64,000 bases of DNA from contig JAGBPB010000052.1 in the NCBI GenBank assembly GCA_017633615.1, positions 15,868-79,867 on the forward strand, read 5' to 3'. Positions 40,532 through 49,318 of the stretch are shown here, one piece after another (position 1 is the first letter of the stretch; each line of letters begins with the position of its first letter). The position numbers and the translations under genes are program-made. A model generated the notes under the pieces. That model was not told the origin of the DNA, searched no databases, and saw only the letters and a list, made by a program, of their open reading frames with translations. This stretch comes from Bacteroidaceae bacterium (lineage in GTDB: Bacteria > Bacteroidota > Bacteroidia > Bacteroidales > Bacteroidaceae).

Positions 40532-41014
40532 ATGTCAATTGCACTCATAGTATTTGCCGTAATCCTGGGAGTTGTGGGAATCATAGGAAGCATTGTTCCC
40601 GGTCTTCCCGGACCACCTATAAGCTGGATAGGCCTGTTGCTGGCCTTCTTTGGCCGGAGGATTGCCGAGAGCGACAATCAGATTACCCTGACATGCCTGC
40701 TGATATGGCTTGCCATAACCCTTATCGTTACCGTTCTTGATTACGTAATCCCTTCCAAGTTCACCAGACTTGCAGGAGGCTCAAAAGCCGGCAGCTGGGG
40801 CGCAATGATAGGTCTGCTGATAGGAATCATATTCACCTACATAGGAATGATAGCAGGATGCTTCCTTGGCGCACTTATAGGTGAGCTTGCTTTCGGAAAG
40901 AAAGAGTTCGGTGCATCATGTAAATCAGCTCTAGGCGCATTTGCAGGCGTCATGGCCGGTACAGGATTAAAACTCATCACAACGGTTACCATGATGTTCT
41001 ACATTATTTTCTAA
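40532..41014 (+). CDS. DUF456-family membrane protein
   Basis: This 160-residue protein has about four membrane segments and the family pattern IVPGLPGPPISWIGLLLAFF near the N-terminus. A glycine-rich second half (SWGAMIGLLIGII, GCFLGALIGELAFG) may pack helices tightly. Function of the family is not known. A weak TATCTTAG box (40503-40510) is the only promoter-like sequence. Confidence 0.8.
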   Translation: MSIALIVFAVILGVVGIIGSIVPGLPGPPISWIGLLLAFFGRRIAESDNQITLTCLLIWLAITLIVTVLDYVIPSKFTRLAGGSKAGSWGAMIGLLIGIIFTYIGMIAGCFLGALIGELAFGKKEFGASCKSALGAFAGVMAGTGLKLITTVTMMFYIIF

Positions 41015-41127
41015 AAAAACCGACATTAAAAGTTCCTTTCCTATTACCTATATTTTAACTTCGCTCCGCAATTCAGGTATTACTATAAGAACAAGACTCT
41101 AATTTCTTTAACTAAACTTATATCAAA

Positions 41128-42183
41128 ATGAAAAGAAAAATTCTTCTTGCAGCGGCTATTATGATGTCGCTTACAGGTTTTGCCCAGTTCCCGGGCGGAG
41201 GTTTCGGTGGCGGTATGCCTCAGGGTGGTTTCGGCGGATTCGGCGGCGGAATGCCTCAGGGCGGTTTCGGCGGTTTCGGCGGATTCGGTGGTCCTCAGGG
41301 TGCTGCCCAGGTTGAGTGCTCCGAGAAATTCACTGACATCAACTATGCCGGCGACGACGGTCAGGTTTATCACATGCTTGACATCTACCTGCCTAAGGAG
41401 GTTAAGGATAAGTATCCCGTTGTAGTACACATCTACGGTAGTGCTTGGGGCAGCAACAGTTCAAAGGGTATGGCCGATGTAACCACAATCGGTCAGGCTC
41501 TGCTCAACGCCGGTTATGCAGTGGTTTGCCCGAACCACCGTTCAATCGCTGACGGCAAGTGGCCCGCTCAGGTTAACGATATCAAGGCCGTTATCCGCTT
41601 TATCCGCGCTAATGCCGATAAGTACAAATTTGACACATCATTCATAGCAACTTCAGGTTTCTCATCAGGCGGTCACCTGTCAGCAGTTACCGCTCTGTCA
41701 AACAACGTAAAGGTTGCCAAGCGCGGCAAGGCCGAGTATGACATTGAGGGTAACGTAGGCCCCTACACCAAGGAGTCAAGTTATGTAAACGCATTCTGCG
41801 ACTGGTCAGGTCCCACAGAGCTCCTGCACATGGATTGCGGAAACGCAATGATATTCGGCGGCCCCGGCCAGACCCCCGAGGAGCAGCTCATCGGACTCCC
41901 CAAGGAGGGTAATGAGGACAACTTCGTGCTGCTGAGCGCAACCGGTTTCCTGGATAAGAACGATGTGGCCGGTTACATGTTCCACGGTGATTCAGATCCT
42001 ATAGTAGCATCATGCGTAAGCCAGTATCTCTATGATGAGATGCAGAAGGCCGGCGTTGAGAGCTACATCATTCGCGTACCCGAGGGCAGTCACGGCGGTG
42101 CCGCCATGTACACCGAGGAGAACCTCAAGAAAATGGTTGACTTCCTGAACGCTCAGCGCGCCAAGACAGCCAAGAAAAAATAA
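41128..42183 (+). CDS. Secreted alpha/beta-hydrolase (acetyl/feruloyl esterase-like) with glycine-rich N-terminal repeat
   Basis: The 351-residue protein has a signal peptide (to about FAQ20). A 35-residue Gly-Phe-rich stretch with the repeat GGMPQGGFGGFG (about 22-57) follows, and then an alpha/beta-hydrolase. The nucleophile is Ser179 in GFSSGG. The oxyanion segment HIYGSAWG and a histidine in PEGSHGGAAMY complete the site. Similar proteins in gut Bacteroidetes deacetylate or de-feruloylate plant polysaccharide. The repeat is unusual and is encoded by near-repeated DNA at 41195-41300. Confidence 0.78.
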   Translation: MKRKILLAAAIMMSLTGFAQFPGGGFGGGMPQGGFGGFGGGMPQGGFGGFGGFGGPQGAAQVECSEKFTDINYAGDDGQVYHMLDIYLPKEVKDKYPVVVHIYGSAWGSNSSKGMADVTTIGQALLNAGYAVVCPNHRSIADGKWPAQVNDIKAVIRFIRANADKYKFDTSFIATSGFSSGGHLSAVTALSNNVKVAKRGKAEYDIEGNVGPYTKESSYVNAFCDWSGPTELLHMDCGNAMIFGGPGQTPEEQLIGLPKEGNEDNFVLLSATGFLDKNDVAGYMFHGDSDPIVASCVSQYLYDEMQKAGVESYIIRVPEGSHGGAAMYTEENLKKMVDFLNAQRAKTAKKK

Positions 42184-42203
42184 TCTGAACAGATAAAAAA
42201 GAG

Positions 42204-42234
42204 AGAAACGCGAGACCTTTTGTCCCGCGTTTCT
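42204..42234. terminator. Bidirectional intrinsic terminator
   Basis: AGAAACGCG and CGCGTTTCT form a 9-bp stem with an inner GAC/GTC pair. TTTTTT follows on the plus strand and TCTCTTTTTT on the minus strand. It serves the esterase and the convergent M56 gene. Confidence 0.85.
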
Positions 42235-42238
42235 TTTT

Positions 42239-45079
42239 TTATTCCACTTTCGGACTTAGAGTCATCTGCATGATATCACCGTTCTTTATTTCTTTATCTC
42301 CGAATCTGACTGGAGACATGATATAGAAATGATTTATTCCTCCGTAGTTATCGTAATATGGAGAATCCTCATCAATAATCTCCTCTATGACTCTGAATAT
42401 CATTTGGTTCTTCTTAATCTTCAGAACCAACAGGTCAGGCGCATCAGGATCTTTTGCCATGTCGGTTCCTTTCAATTCCTTTATCTCTGACGGATGTTTC
42501 CAGACCAAATCATATTTGCCATTGGGGAACAGACCGGATTCGTCACCGGCAAATGTTATCTTTTCTTTTTCATCAACAGTAACCTTTACTATCTTCAATG
42601 GCTTGAAACCGAGAGCCCCATCATCCTCTACAACAGCTGTATGGACTTCAGCACTATAGGTACCCTGGATAATATCACCAACAGTTTCTATCGTTATTCC
42701 TTCAGGCTTTCCCGGTTGCCACAGCTTGATGCTTACCGGCTCATGGCATACCGATCCGGAGAGCGTAGGAATACCCTCATCCCACTCCTCCTCGGAAATG
42801 GCAGGGAATATCACCTGATAAGGAGATGATACCCAGTCTCCGTGACGGTCAAAGTCCTCATTTACCGGGAGTCCTTCAATCCTTATGGCATCCAGAACCT
42901 TTCCGTTGGCAAGAGTCAGTTTGTAGTCGTTGCCGATATGTCCGGGGAACGAGTGGTTTGCCCTGATGTACATAAGGCAGTAGACGGTTGTCTCATTTTC
43001 TCCAAAGTCAACCCTGTCGGCAGCAAACTCATCCTTGACATCATCATTGAGATGTGTGGTCTTAAGATAGGTATGTCCATTAACTTCAATACTGCGTACA
43101 TTCTCAAACATGCTGACATCCTCTGTCACCTGGATCTTCTTGATGTTTATGTTCAGGGTCTTCTCCCTGAAATTGATAGTCTTTACATCCTTGGGCAGAG
43201 CCGGGAAGTGTACGGTCTGGACATACGCGGCAGTTACCGGACTCCAGAAATAGTGGTTCAGGAATCCCTCCATACCTTCATTCCTGGTCTCCTTGATCCA
43301 CTGGCCGTTAACCTCGATCTCGCATTCGCTCAGGCCGGTTACCCACTGGTCCCTGTGCTGATGCATTCCCATTACCATGATGAACTCATCATCGGCATTG
43401 ACCAGATTAATGCTAATCCAATCATCCTCAGGATTGAAGAACACCTTGGGATCCTTAATGTGGAGTCCTTTGCCGTAATACTTGTCAGTCAAATCAGACA
43501 GCATCTGTTTGGCTGCGGTCTGGGCGTCCATGCCGGGATAATGACTGGCAATGTTGAAGTTCATTGGTATTATGGTAACATCACGGAATCTTTCTCCCAT
43601 GATATATTCGTTATTCTCACTTTCCGTTACGATAGAGAACTGTTCAATGCCCCTACCCCATACTGTCTTTGCGAGTTCATCGGCCTCTTTTGCACTCATC
43701 TTGTCGGGATAAATGGAGACACCGTGTCCATCGAACAGGTTGATCCACTTCTTCATCAGATTAATATCACCGGTAATTGAAGGTGTGGGATACTTGATGT
43801 ATGAGCTGTCACCGCTGATATCTGCCATTCTATTGTTCATTTTCAAATTGCAGTTCAACTCAAACCTGTACTGTCCGCCACCCAAGTCGAATATTCGTGC
43901 GGCACGATACTCCGGCATAGTCATCTGGGTAAGGATCTCGTCGTTGTTGGCAACGCTTATGCGGATACCTTTTGCCACAAGCTGCTCGGCCAGAGGCTGG
44001 ACCTCGGCCAGACCTTCAATGGGATAGGTGTACATGAGGGTCATGCGGGTGGTCTTGAAATCCTTGTAATTGGCAAGATAATCTGCCAGTTCGCTGACCT
44101 TCATGCTGGCTTCTACACCGTTAAAGGTTCTCACTTTACAGGTTCCGTCCTGATAAATCCAGGTCTTACCATCTTCAAAAACCGGCCAGCGGAAAGTGTT
44201 ATCCTCGGCCATCGCTACATTGGCAGTCGCAAACAAGAAGAAATACGCGATTGCAGGGATGAAAAGGACTCTGAGCCTTCTCCATCCATTTGATTGTTTT
44301 TTGTCCATCATATCTATTCTCTTTTTGAGATTGGATTGCTTAAGCCAACTGGTCATAGCCATGCCCCTGCTTGCGGCAACAGCGTTAACCAGCATAAGTT
44401 TGTACTCCTTTGGATTGGCTCCGCTGTCAATAACCGCACGGTCTGCCTCATACTCGTGTATAAGTTCAAACTCCTTGCGCAGCAGTATCATTACGGGATT
44501 GAACCATTGGAATGCCGTCATGATATCGGCCATAAGCAGGTCAAGTGAGTGCCAACGGTGAGCATGAAGGTTCTCATGCTTCCAGACCGATGCATTCTCA
44601 CTTTCCAGCCACTCATGCGGCATAACTATGAACCGCATCCAGTTGAGCGGTCCGGGAATCTGGTCGGACTCAATCACATCAACACCCTCAGCGCGGTCAG
44701 CATATCGGCCACTGCGGATGATGCGTGACATGGTCCAAACTGAAATGCCTTTTTTAATGAGCACGAACAGAACACCTGCCCCGTATAATACCAGAAGTAT
44801 TGCAAACAAGTTAACGGGAGCAGATGTCTGTGCGGCTGCTGCATCAATATCTGATACAACCAACTGGGTATTCTCTTCCACTGCGTCTACGTTATCAGCA
44901 GCTATAGGATGTCTGGTAATATGGAAGAGAGGCAAAACAAAGGAGAGAAGAGCAATGGTTATCAGAACCAACCGGTTAAAGCGGTGGAACGTTTCACGTC
45001 CCAGCAGCAGACGATAACCGCCAAAAAGAGCAGCCACAAGAACCGCCACCTTGAACTGATATATCAATAAAGCCTCCAT
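42239..45079 (-). CDS. M56-family (BlaR1-type) membrane metalloprotease with large extracytoplasmic region
   Basis: The 946-residue protein has four membrane segments within the first 290 residues. The zinc motif HENLH (168-172) and EYEADRAV (third ligand about 211) face the cytosol, as in BlaR1. About 650 residues follow outside the membrane. They lack the penicillin-binding sensor motifs of BlaR1 (no STxxK/KTG set), so the signal is probably not a beta-lactam. In known pairs the activated protease inactivates the BlaI repressor, and that partner is encoded directly upstream with a one-base overlap (TAATG). Confidence 0.8.
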   Translation of the reverse strand: MEALLIYQFKVAVLVAALFGGYRLLLGRETFHRFNRLVLITIALLSFVLPLFHITRHPIAADNVDAVEENTQLVVSDIDAAAAQTSAPVNLFAILLVLYGAGVLFVLIKKGISVWTMSRIIRSGRYADRAEGVDVIESDQIPGPLNWMRFIVMPHEWLESENASVWKHENLHAHRWHSLDLLMADIMTAFQWFNPVMILLRKEFELIHEYEADRAVIDSGANPKEYKLMLVNAVAASRGMAMTSWLKQSNLKKRIDMMDKKQSNGWRRLRVLFIPAIAYFFLFATANVAMAEDNTFRWPVFEDGKTWIYQDGTCKVRTFNGVEASMKVSELADYLANYKDFKTTRMTLMYTYPIEGLAEVQPLAEQLVAKGIRISVANNDEILTQMTMPEYRAARIFDLGGGQYRFELNCNLKMNNRMADISGDSSYIKYPTPSITGDINLMKKWINLFDGHGVSIYPDKMSAKEADELAKTVWGRGIEQFSIVTESENNEYIMGERFRDVTIIPMNFNIASHYPGMDAQTAAKQMLSDLTDKYYGKGLHIKDPKVFFNPEDDWISINLVNADDEFIMVMGMHQHRDQWVTGLSECEIEVNGQWIKETRNEGMEGFLNHYFWSPVTAAYVQTVHFPALPKDVKTINFREKTLNINIKKIQVTEDVSMFENVRSIEVNGHTYLKTTHLNDDVKDEFAADRVDFGENETTVYCLMYIRANHSFPGHIGNDYKLTLANGKVLDAIRIEGLPVNEDFDRHGDWVSSPYQVIFPAISEEEWDEGIPTLSGSVCHEPVSIKLWQPGKPEGITIETVGDIIQGTYSAEVHTAVVEDDGALGFKPLKIVKVTVDEKEKITFAGDESGLFPNGKYDLVWKHPSEIKELKGTDMAKDPDAPDLLVLKIKKNQMIFRVIEEIIDEDSPYYDNYGGINHFYIMSPVRFGDKEIKNGDIMQMTLSPKVE

Positions 45080-45438
45080 TACTTATCCTCTTTAATGCGT
45101 CTGATAAGCTCTTCAAGCTCATCAACACTGATCTTATCATCCTTGACCAAAGCCGACACCGCATCAATATATGAATTCTCAAAGCAGTGCGACACAATAC
45201 GTCCGATAGAACTGTTACTGTACTCATCACGCCCAACAACAGCGTAATACCTGTAGCCCATCCCCTCTTTGCTGTGCCCCAGGAATCCGTTCGACTCCAG
45301 CAGACGGACCTGAGTGGAGATGGTGTTGACGTGAGGTTTGGGATCCGGCAGCAGCTCCCTAAGCTCACCGACAGTCATGGCTCCGTTCTGCCAAAACAGT
45401 TCCATGATGTCCTCCTCTTTCTTACTTAATCGCTTCAT
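45079..45438 (-). CDS. BlaI/MecI/CopY-family repressor
   Basis: This 119-residue protein has a winged-helix DNA-binding domain (about 1-75; SKKEEDIMELFW, TISTQVRLLESNGFL) and a C-terminal dimerisation helix. The family represses its operon until cleaved by a membrane protease, and the likely protease gene overlaps it. The ATG at 45438 follows a dyad at 45440-45453. Longer starts are not ATG and lie at or before the promoter. Confidence 0.88.
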   Translation of the reverse strand: MKRLSKKEEDIMELFWQNGAMTVGELRELLPDPKPHVNTISTQVRLLESNGFLGHSKEGMGYRYYAVVGRDEYSNSSIGRIVSHCFENSYIDAVSALVKDDKISVDELEELIRRIKEDK

Positions 45439-45439
45439 A

Positions 45440-45453
45440 AAAACTATAGTTTT
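45440..45453. promoter_or_regulatory. Candidate BlaI operator 1 (leader)
   Basis: AAAACTATAGTTTT is a perfect 14-bp palindrome two bases before the repressor ATG. It shares the ACTAT/ATAGT half-site with the two dyads upstream. Confidence 0.55.
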
Positions 45454-45480
45454 GCATTCATTTTTAGTCTTCCGACACGG

Positions 45481-45488
45481 CAAATATA
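45481..45488 (-). promoter_or_regulatory. -7 box of the BlaI-M56 operon
   Basis: TATATTTG on the minus strand matches TAnnTTTG, 43 bases before the ATG. Confidence 0.75.
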
Positions 45489-45507
45489 CAACTATCTTTC
45501 GTAGTTG
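45489..45507. promoter_or_regulatory. Candidate BlaI operator 2 (between -33 and -7)
   Basis: CAACTA and TAGTTG form a 6-bp dyad with a 7-base spacer, directly touching the -7 box. A repressor here would block RNA polymerase. Confidence 0.6.
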
Positions 45508-45529
45508 AACTAAAAAATCCGAAAAATTA

Positions 45530-45544
45530 ACTATAAATCATAGT
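45530..45544. promoter_or_regulatory. Candidate BlaI operator 3 (upstream)
   Basis: ACTAT-AAATC-ATAGT is a 5-bp dyad with a 5-base spacer, upstream of the promoter and sharing the half-site of the other two. Confidence 0.5.
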
Positions 45545-45560
45545 CAAATTCCCGATTTTA

Positions 45561-45590
45561 CAAAAAAAGCAGCCCGTGAAGGCTGCCTAC
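45561..45590 (-). terminator. Terminator of the signalling-NRPS operon
   Basis: GCAGCC-TTCACG-GGCTGC on the minus strand is a 6-bp GC-rich stem followed by TTTTTTTG, 25 bases after the flavodiiron gene. Confidence 0.88.
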
Positions 45591-45610
45591 GTATGATTTA
45601 TTATTTCTAT

Positions 45611-46792
45611 TTAAAGAAGAGAATCAGCTAAAGATTCCAGAGCAGGAATATCGGCCGCTTTCATACGGCTCTTGATAGTAACCATGGGTTCTACGATCTC
45701 TATCCCGGACATAGCAGAAAGCATCTCCTTCATAACACGGCCGGCCGATGGAGCCCACGAGCCGTTCTCAACCAGAGCGACCTTGCGGTTGCAGAAGCCT
45801 TTTATCTGGAGACGGTGCAGGAAATCATACATGGGAGTGAACAGACCTGCATCATATGACGATGCACAGCAAACCATGATTGAGTGACGGAAAGCATCCT
45901 CAACGTTCTCTGCAATGTCCGAGCGGCACAGGTCACTGACAACGACACGCTCCACACCTTTGGCACGCAGGATCTCAGCCAATTTCTCAGCAGCCACCAT
46001 GGTGCCGCCATGGATAGAGGCACAGGCGATGAACACTCCCTCAGTCTCAACAGCGTAGTTGCTCCATATATTATAAAGGTTAAGATACTCGGAAAGATTA
46101 TCCTCAAGAATAGGACCATGCAGAGGACGTATGGTCTTTACAGGGAGTCCTGCCACCTTACCCAACAGAGTACGTACAGGAGCACCGTATTTGCCCACGA
46201 TATTGAAGTAGTAGCGGCGAGCCTCACAACTCCAGTCATCATCATCACGTCCATAAAAACCGCACTTGGACAGAGCACCGAACTTACCGAACGCATCGGC
46301 ACTGTACAGGGCACCGTCAGCCTCATCAAATGACACCATAACCTCAGGCCAGTGCACCATGGGAGCACCTATGAACTTGAGGCTGTGACTTCCCAGTTCA
46401 AGTATTGAGCCCTCCTTTACAGCCAGAGTACGCCCCTCAATCTTTATATCCTCGAAGAACTGGGAGAACATTTGGATAGCCTTGGCACTTGCCACAACCG
46501 TAAGTGAGGGGTATGATTCAAGTGCCCAGGCAATAAGGGCTGAATGGTCAGGCTCCATATGGTGAACCACCAGATAGTCAGGCTGGCGGCCGGCAAGAGC
46601 CTCCTGCAGATTCTGTTTCCACTCACTGGCCTTGCGGACATCGGCCGTATCAAGTATGGCAACCTTGTCATCAAGTATCACGTATGAGTTATACGCCATA
46701 CCCTCAGGAACAACGTACTGACTCTCAAACAGATCCAGATCCAGATCATCTACTCCAATGTACTTTACCTTATCGCTCAGATTCTTTATCAT
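45611..46792 (-). CDS. Flavodiiron protein (FprA-type, oxygen or nitric oxide reductase)
   Basis: A 393-residue protein has a metallo-beta-lactamase-like diiron domain (HHMEPDHSAL, the HxExDH ligand set) and a C-terminal flavodoxin domain (FIACASIHGGTMVAA). There is no rubredoxin domain. Such enzymes reduce oxygen to water or nitric oxide to nitrous oxide in anaerobes. The ATG at 46792 is 10 bases after the NRPS stop. It could protect the cell, or a sensitive step in the product's synthesis; that link is inferred from position only. Confidence 0.88.
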   Translation of the reverse strand: MIKNLSDKVKYIGVDDLDLDLFESQYVVPEGMAYNSYVILDDKVAILDTADVRKASEWKQNLQEALAGRQPDYLVVHHMEPDHSALIAWALESYPSLTVVASAKAIQMFSQFFEDIKIEGRTLAVKEGSILELGSHSLKFIGAPMVHWPEVMVSFDEADGALYSADAFGKFGALSKCGFYGRDDDDWSCEARRYYFNIVGKYGAPVRTLLGKVAGLPVKTIRPLHGPILEDNLSEYLNLYNIWSNYAVETEGVFIACASIHGGTMVAAEKLAEILRAKGVERVVVSDLCRSDIAENVEDAFRHSIMVCCASSYDAGLFTPMYDFLHRLQIKGFCNRKVALVENGSWAPSAGRVMKEMLSAMSGIEIVEPMVTIKSRMKAADIPALESLADSLL

Positions 46793-46802
46793 AAATATAC
46801 AG

Positions 46803-49310
46803 TTATTCCAAGGAATTAATAAAATAGTCTGCAAGAATTGTCAGAGAAGGATCAGAACACCAGAAGTTTGCATGGTCTGACGGCATAATGCCCACATAGC
46901 AATCCGGATAGCGTTTCTCCCACCTCTCACGACATGTATCAAAGGCTTTGCGCATTCCGGTGGCCTTTGCCTCATTCCATTCAGGATCAAACCAGGAGCC
47001 GTAATCAACATAAATCTCTGCAAGGAAGATTGAAAGCTTTCCCTCATATTTAAACACGGGGTAGGTTTTCATCAACGTAAAATCATTGTCAATCCTCAGG
47101 TTATTCTCCTCTTCTGAAAGGAATGAGAAGTGCAGAAGAGCATTGGTTTCACGACTGGTATCCCTGTCTGTCTCACCGTCAATAACCACGACATGAGGCT
47201 TCTCAGCCTTATCGGCATATAACTGATGTGCAAGCAGAAGAGCCTGCTCGCCACCCATGCACATACCCATGAAACAGCAAACCTTGTGTTTTGCAACTAC
47301 CGGAGCCACCATCTCGCGGTAAATAGCCATAAGTTCCTCCAAATCAGCCACTCTTTTGTTCTCCAAGATAGCATGATAGTATTCCACCACATATATGGAG
47401 TATTTGTCAGTAAGACGGTCTGCCAATTGCGTGTACATGTTTCCAAATGACGTATAACCGCTTATGACTATTATGACAGGCTTCTCAGTATTGTCATCAT
47501 CGTTATACCAGTAATTCAGACGGGCATCACGATGCTTTATTATCTCACGTATGGTACGATGCTTGTACATTTCAAGTACCGATATCTGCATACCCATACG
47601 GTTCAGGTCAATAGACACCTGCATTGACTGTATGGAAGACAATCCATAAACATCAAACAGGTCTTCATTCACTGAAATATTATCAAGTTCCATTACCCGG
47701 CACAACTCCTGCTTCAGCATTTTTTCATCGGCGGGCAACGTCTCGGCCTTATCTTCATCAATGTAGTAGAATGGTCTGTTAACCAGTTTCTTGCCGTCAA
47801 TCTTTCCATTTAGCGTAAGTTGGAACTCAGGAATGAAATTCCACATAGTGGGGATCATATAGTCCGGGAGTTCTACACGTATCTGCTTCTTTATGCTGTT
47901 AATGGTATCAACAGTCTTCTTGTTAGACTGACAGACATCCATATCCTGAGGCAGGATAAAAGCCACTATATGTTTATTGGTGCCGGTTTCCTCAATCCTG
48001 ACATATGCACGCTTTACCTCCTGACATTTCTCAATGTGCGCAAGGATTTCATCCAGCTCTATACGATGACTGTACAGCTTGACCTGTGAATCCTTTCTTC
48101 CCACAAATTCACAACTGCCATCCTGCAAAAGACGTACTATATCACCTGTACAGTACAGTCTGGGAGCTTTTTCTTTGGAATCAGCAAAAGGATTGTCAAT
48201 CAGTTTCTCTTTAGTGAGCCCCGGTCTGTTAAGATATCCGTTGAACACCTGTGGCCCACCTATCAGAAGTTCACCCTCCTGTCCGGCTTGCACAGGCTGC
48301 AGATTCTCATCCACAACCACAAAAGTAGCATAATATGAAGCCCATCCTATGTTACGCCACAGATCAGGGCTGGTCATCTCCCTCATGCATGAAACAGGAG
48401 TACATTCTGCCGGCCCGTATGCATTCATGAAACGATATGGACGTTTCCCGATACGTTCAGCCAGAGAACGTGGCATTGTTTCACCGCCGGCACATGCTGT
48501 CTCCATAGCGGTGAAATTGAAGTCCGTAAAGATATTGAACATAGTAGGCGGCAATGACATATATGTAACCTTGCGCCTGTTAATGAGATTATGTACGGCT
48601 TTTACATCCTTCCTTTCATCTTCATCCACAACAACAAGTGTGGCTCCATAGAAAAGAGCGGTATATATCTCTATGATAGAGACATCAAAGTTGATGCTCG
48701 TATAGTGAAGCACAACTGAGTTGAAATGGAAATGGAAATGGTCTTCTCTTCCTGCTGTAAGAAGATAGTAGTAAATATTGGTATAACTTATAGGCGCTCC
48801 TTTAGGCTTGCCTGTTGTACCTGAAGTATAAATGATATACGCCTCATTGTCATCCGTAGAGTAATCTGCAGTAATATCAGTTGGCTCTTCCTTGAGAATA
48901 TCCTCAATGGTAAGAGAAGGAACGCCTTGTGGCAATCTTTCTTTTACCGCATCTTCTGTCAGAAAAAAAGCAAGAGATGCATCTTCGGCAATGAAAGCTA
49001 TCCTCTCTTTAGGAGTTTCAGTATCAATGGGCACATATGTGCACCCAAGCTTTATGATACTTAAAATAGAAGCTTCCACCCTTTCATTTCGGCGTATATA
49101 AACACCTATACGGACGGGAACATTATTTTTCCTTTTTATAAATCCAGAGATGAAGGCATTCATTCCCGATGCTATCTGTTCCGACAGACTGAACAGTTCC
49201 TGGTATGAAATACCTCTCTCACCAACATAGACTGCTGTCTTTTCAGGCGTGTCCTTAACACTTTCCCTGATATGATTCAGCACATCTATGTGCCCATACT
49301 GTTTGTACAT
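46803..49310 (-). CDS. Single-module NRPS-like enzyme: adenylation, carrier, thioesterase
   Basis: The 835-residue enzyme has an adenylation domain (about 20-510), a carrier (about 525-590) and a thioesterase (about 610-835). Adenylation motifs are IIYTSGTTGKPKG, NAYGPAE, YCTGDIVRLLQDG and LTLNGKIDGKKL with its lysine. The aspartate that binds an alpha-amino group is kept (INFDVS). My hand-aligned pocket code is DVITAAAPVK, which matches no substrate I know. Carrier serine is Ser559 in YGLSSIQ. The thioesterase nucleophile is Cys684 in GMCMGG, not Ser, with Asp711 and His813. There is no condensation domain, so the product could be an amino acid released, dimerised or passed to another nucleophile. 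ATG at 49310 is 8 bases after the receptor stop. Confidence 0.88.
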   Translation of the reverse strand: MYKQYGHIDVLNHIRESVKDTPEKTAVYVGERGISYQELFSLSEQIASGMNAFISGFIKRKNNVPVRIGVYIRRNERVEASILSIIKLGCTYVPIDTETPKERIAFIAEDASLAFFLTEDAVKERLPQGVPSLTIEDILKEEPTDITADYSTDDNEAYIIYTSGTTGKPKGAPISYTNIYYYLLTAGREDHFHFHFNSVVLHYTSINFDVSIIEIYTALFYGATLVVVDEDERKDVKAVHNLINRRKVTYMSLPPTMFNIFTDFNFTAMETACAGGETMPRSLAERIGKRPYRFMNAYGPAECTPVSCMREMTSPDLWRNIGWASYYATFVVVDENLQPVQAGQEGELLIGGPQVFNGYLNRPGLTKEKLIDNPFADSKEKAPRLYCTGDIVRLLQDGSCEFVGRKDSQVKLYSHRIELDEILAHIEKCQEVKRAYVRIEETGTNKHIVAFILPQDMDVCQSNKKTVDTINSIKKQIRVELPDYMIPTMWNFIPEFQLTLNGKIDGKKLVNRPFYYIDEDKAETLPADEKMLKQELCRVMELDNISVNEDLFDVYGLSSIQSMQVSIDLNRMGMQISVLEMYKHRTIREIIKHRDARLNYWYNDDDNTEKPVIIVISGYTSFGNMYTQLADRLTDKYSIYVVEYYHAILENKRVADLEELMAIYREMVAPVVAKHKVCCFMGMCMGGEQALLLAHQLYADKAEKPHVVVIDGETDRDTSRETNALLHFSFLSEEENNLRIDNDFTLMKTYPVFKYEGKLSIFLAEIYVDYGSWFDPEWNEAKATGMRKAFDTCRERWEKRYPDCYVGIMPSDHANFWCSDPSLTILADYFINSLE

Positions 49311-49318
49311 ATCAAAAA

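Noticed and set aside
41083..41430. Opposite-strand frame through the glycine-rich repeat
   Set aside because: It is the low-complexity complement of the esterase gene and encodes a repeat-biased protein with no recognisable features.
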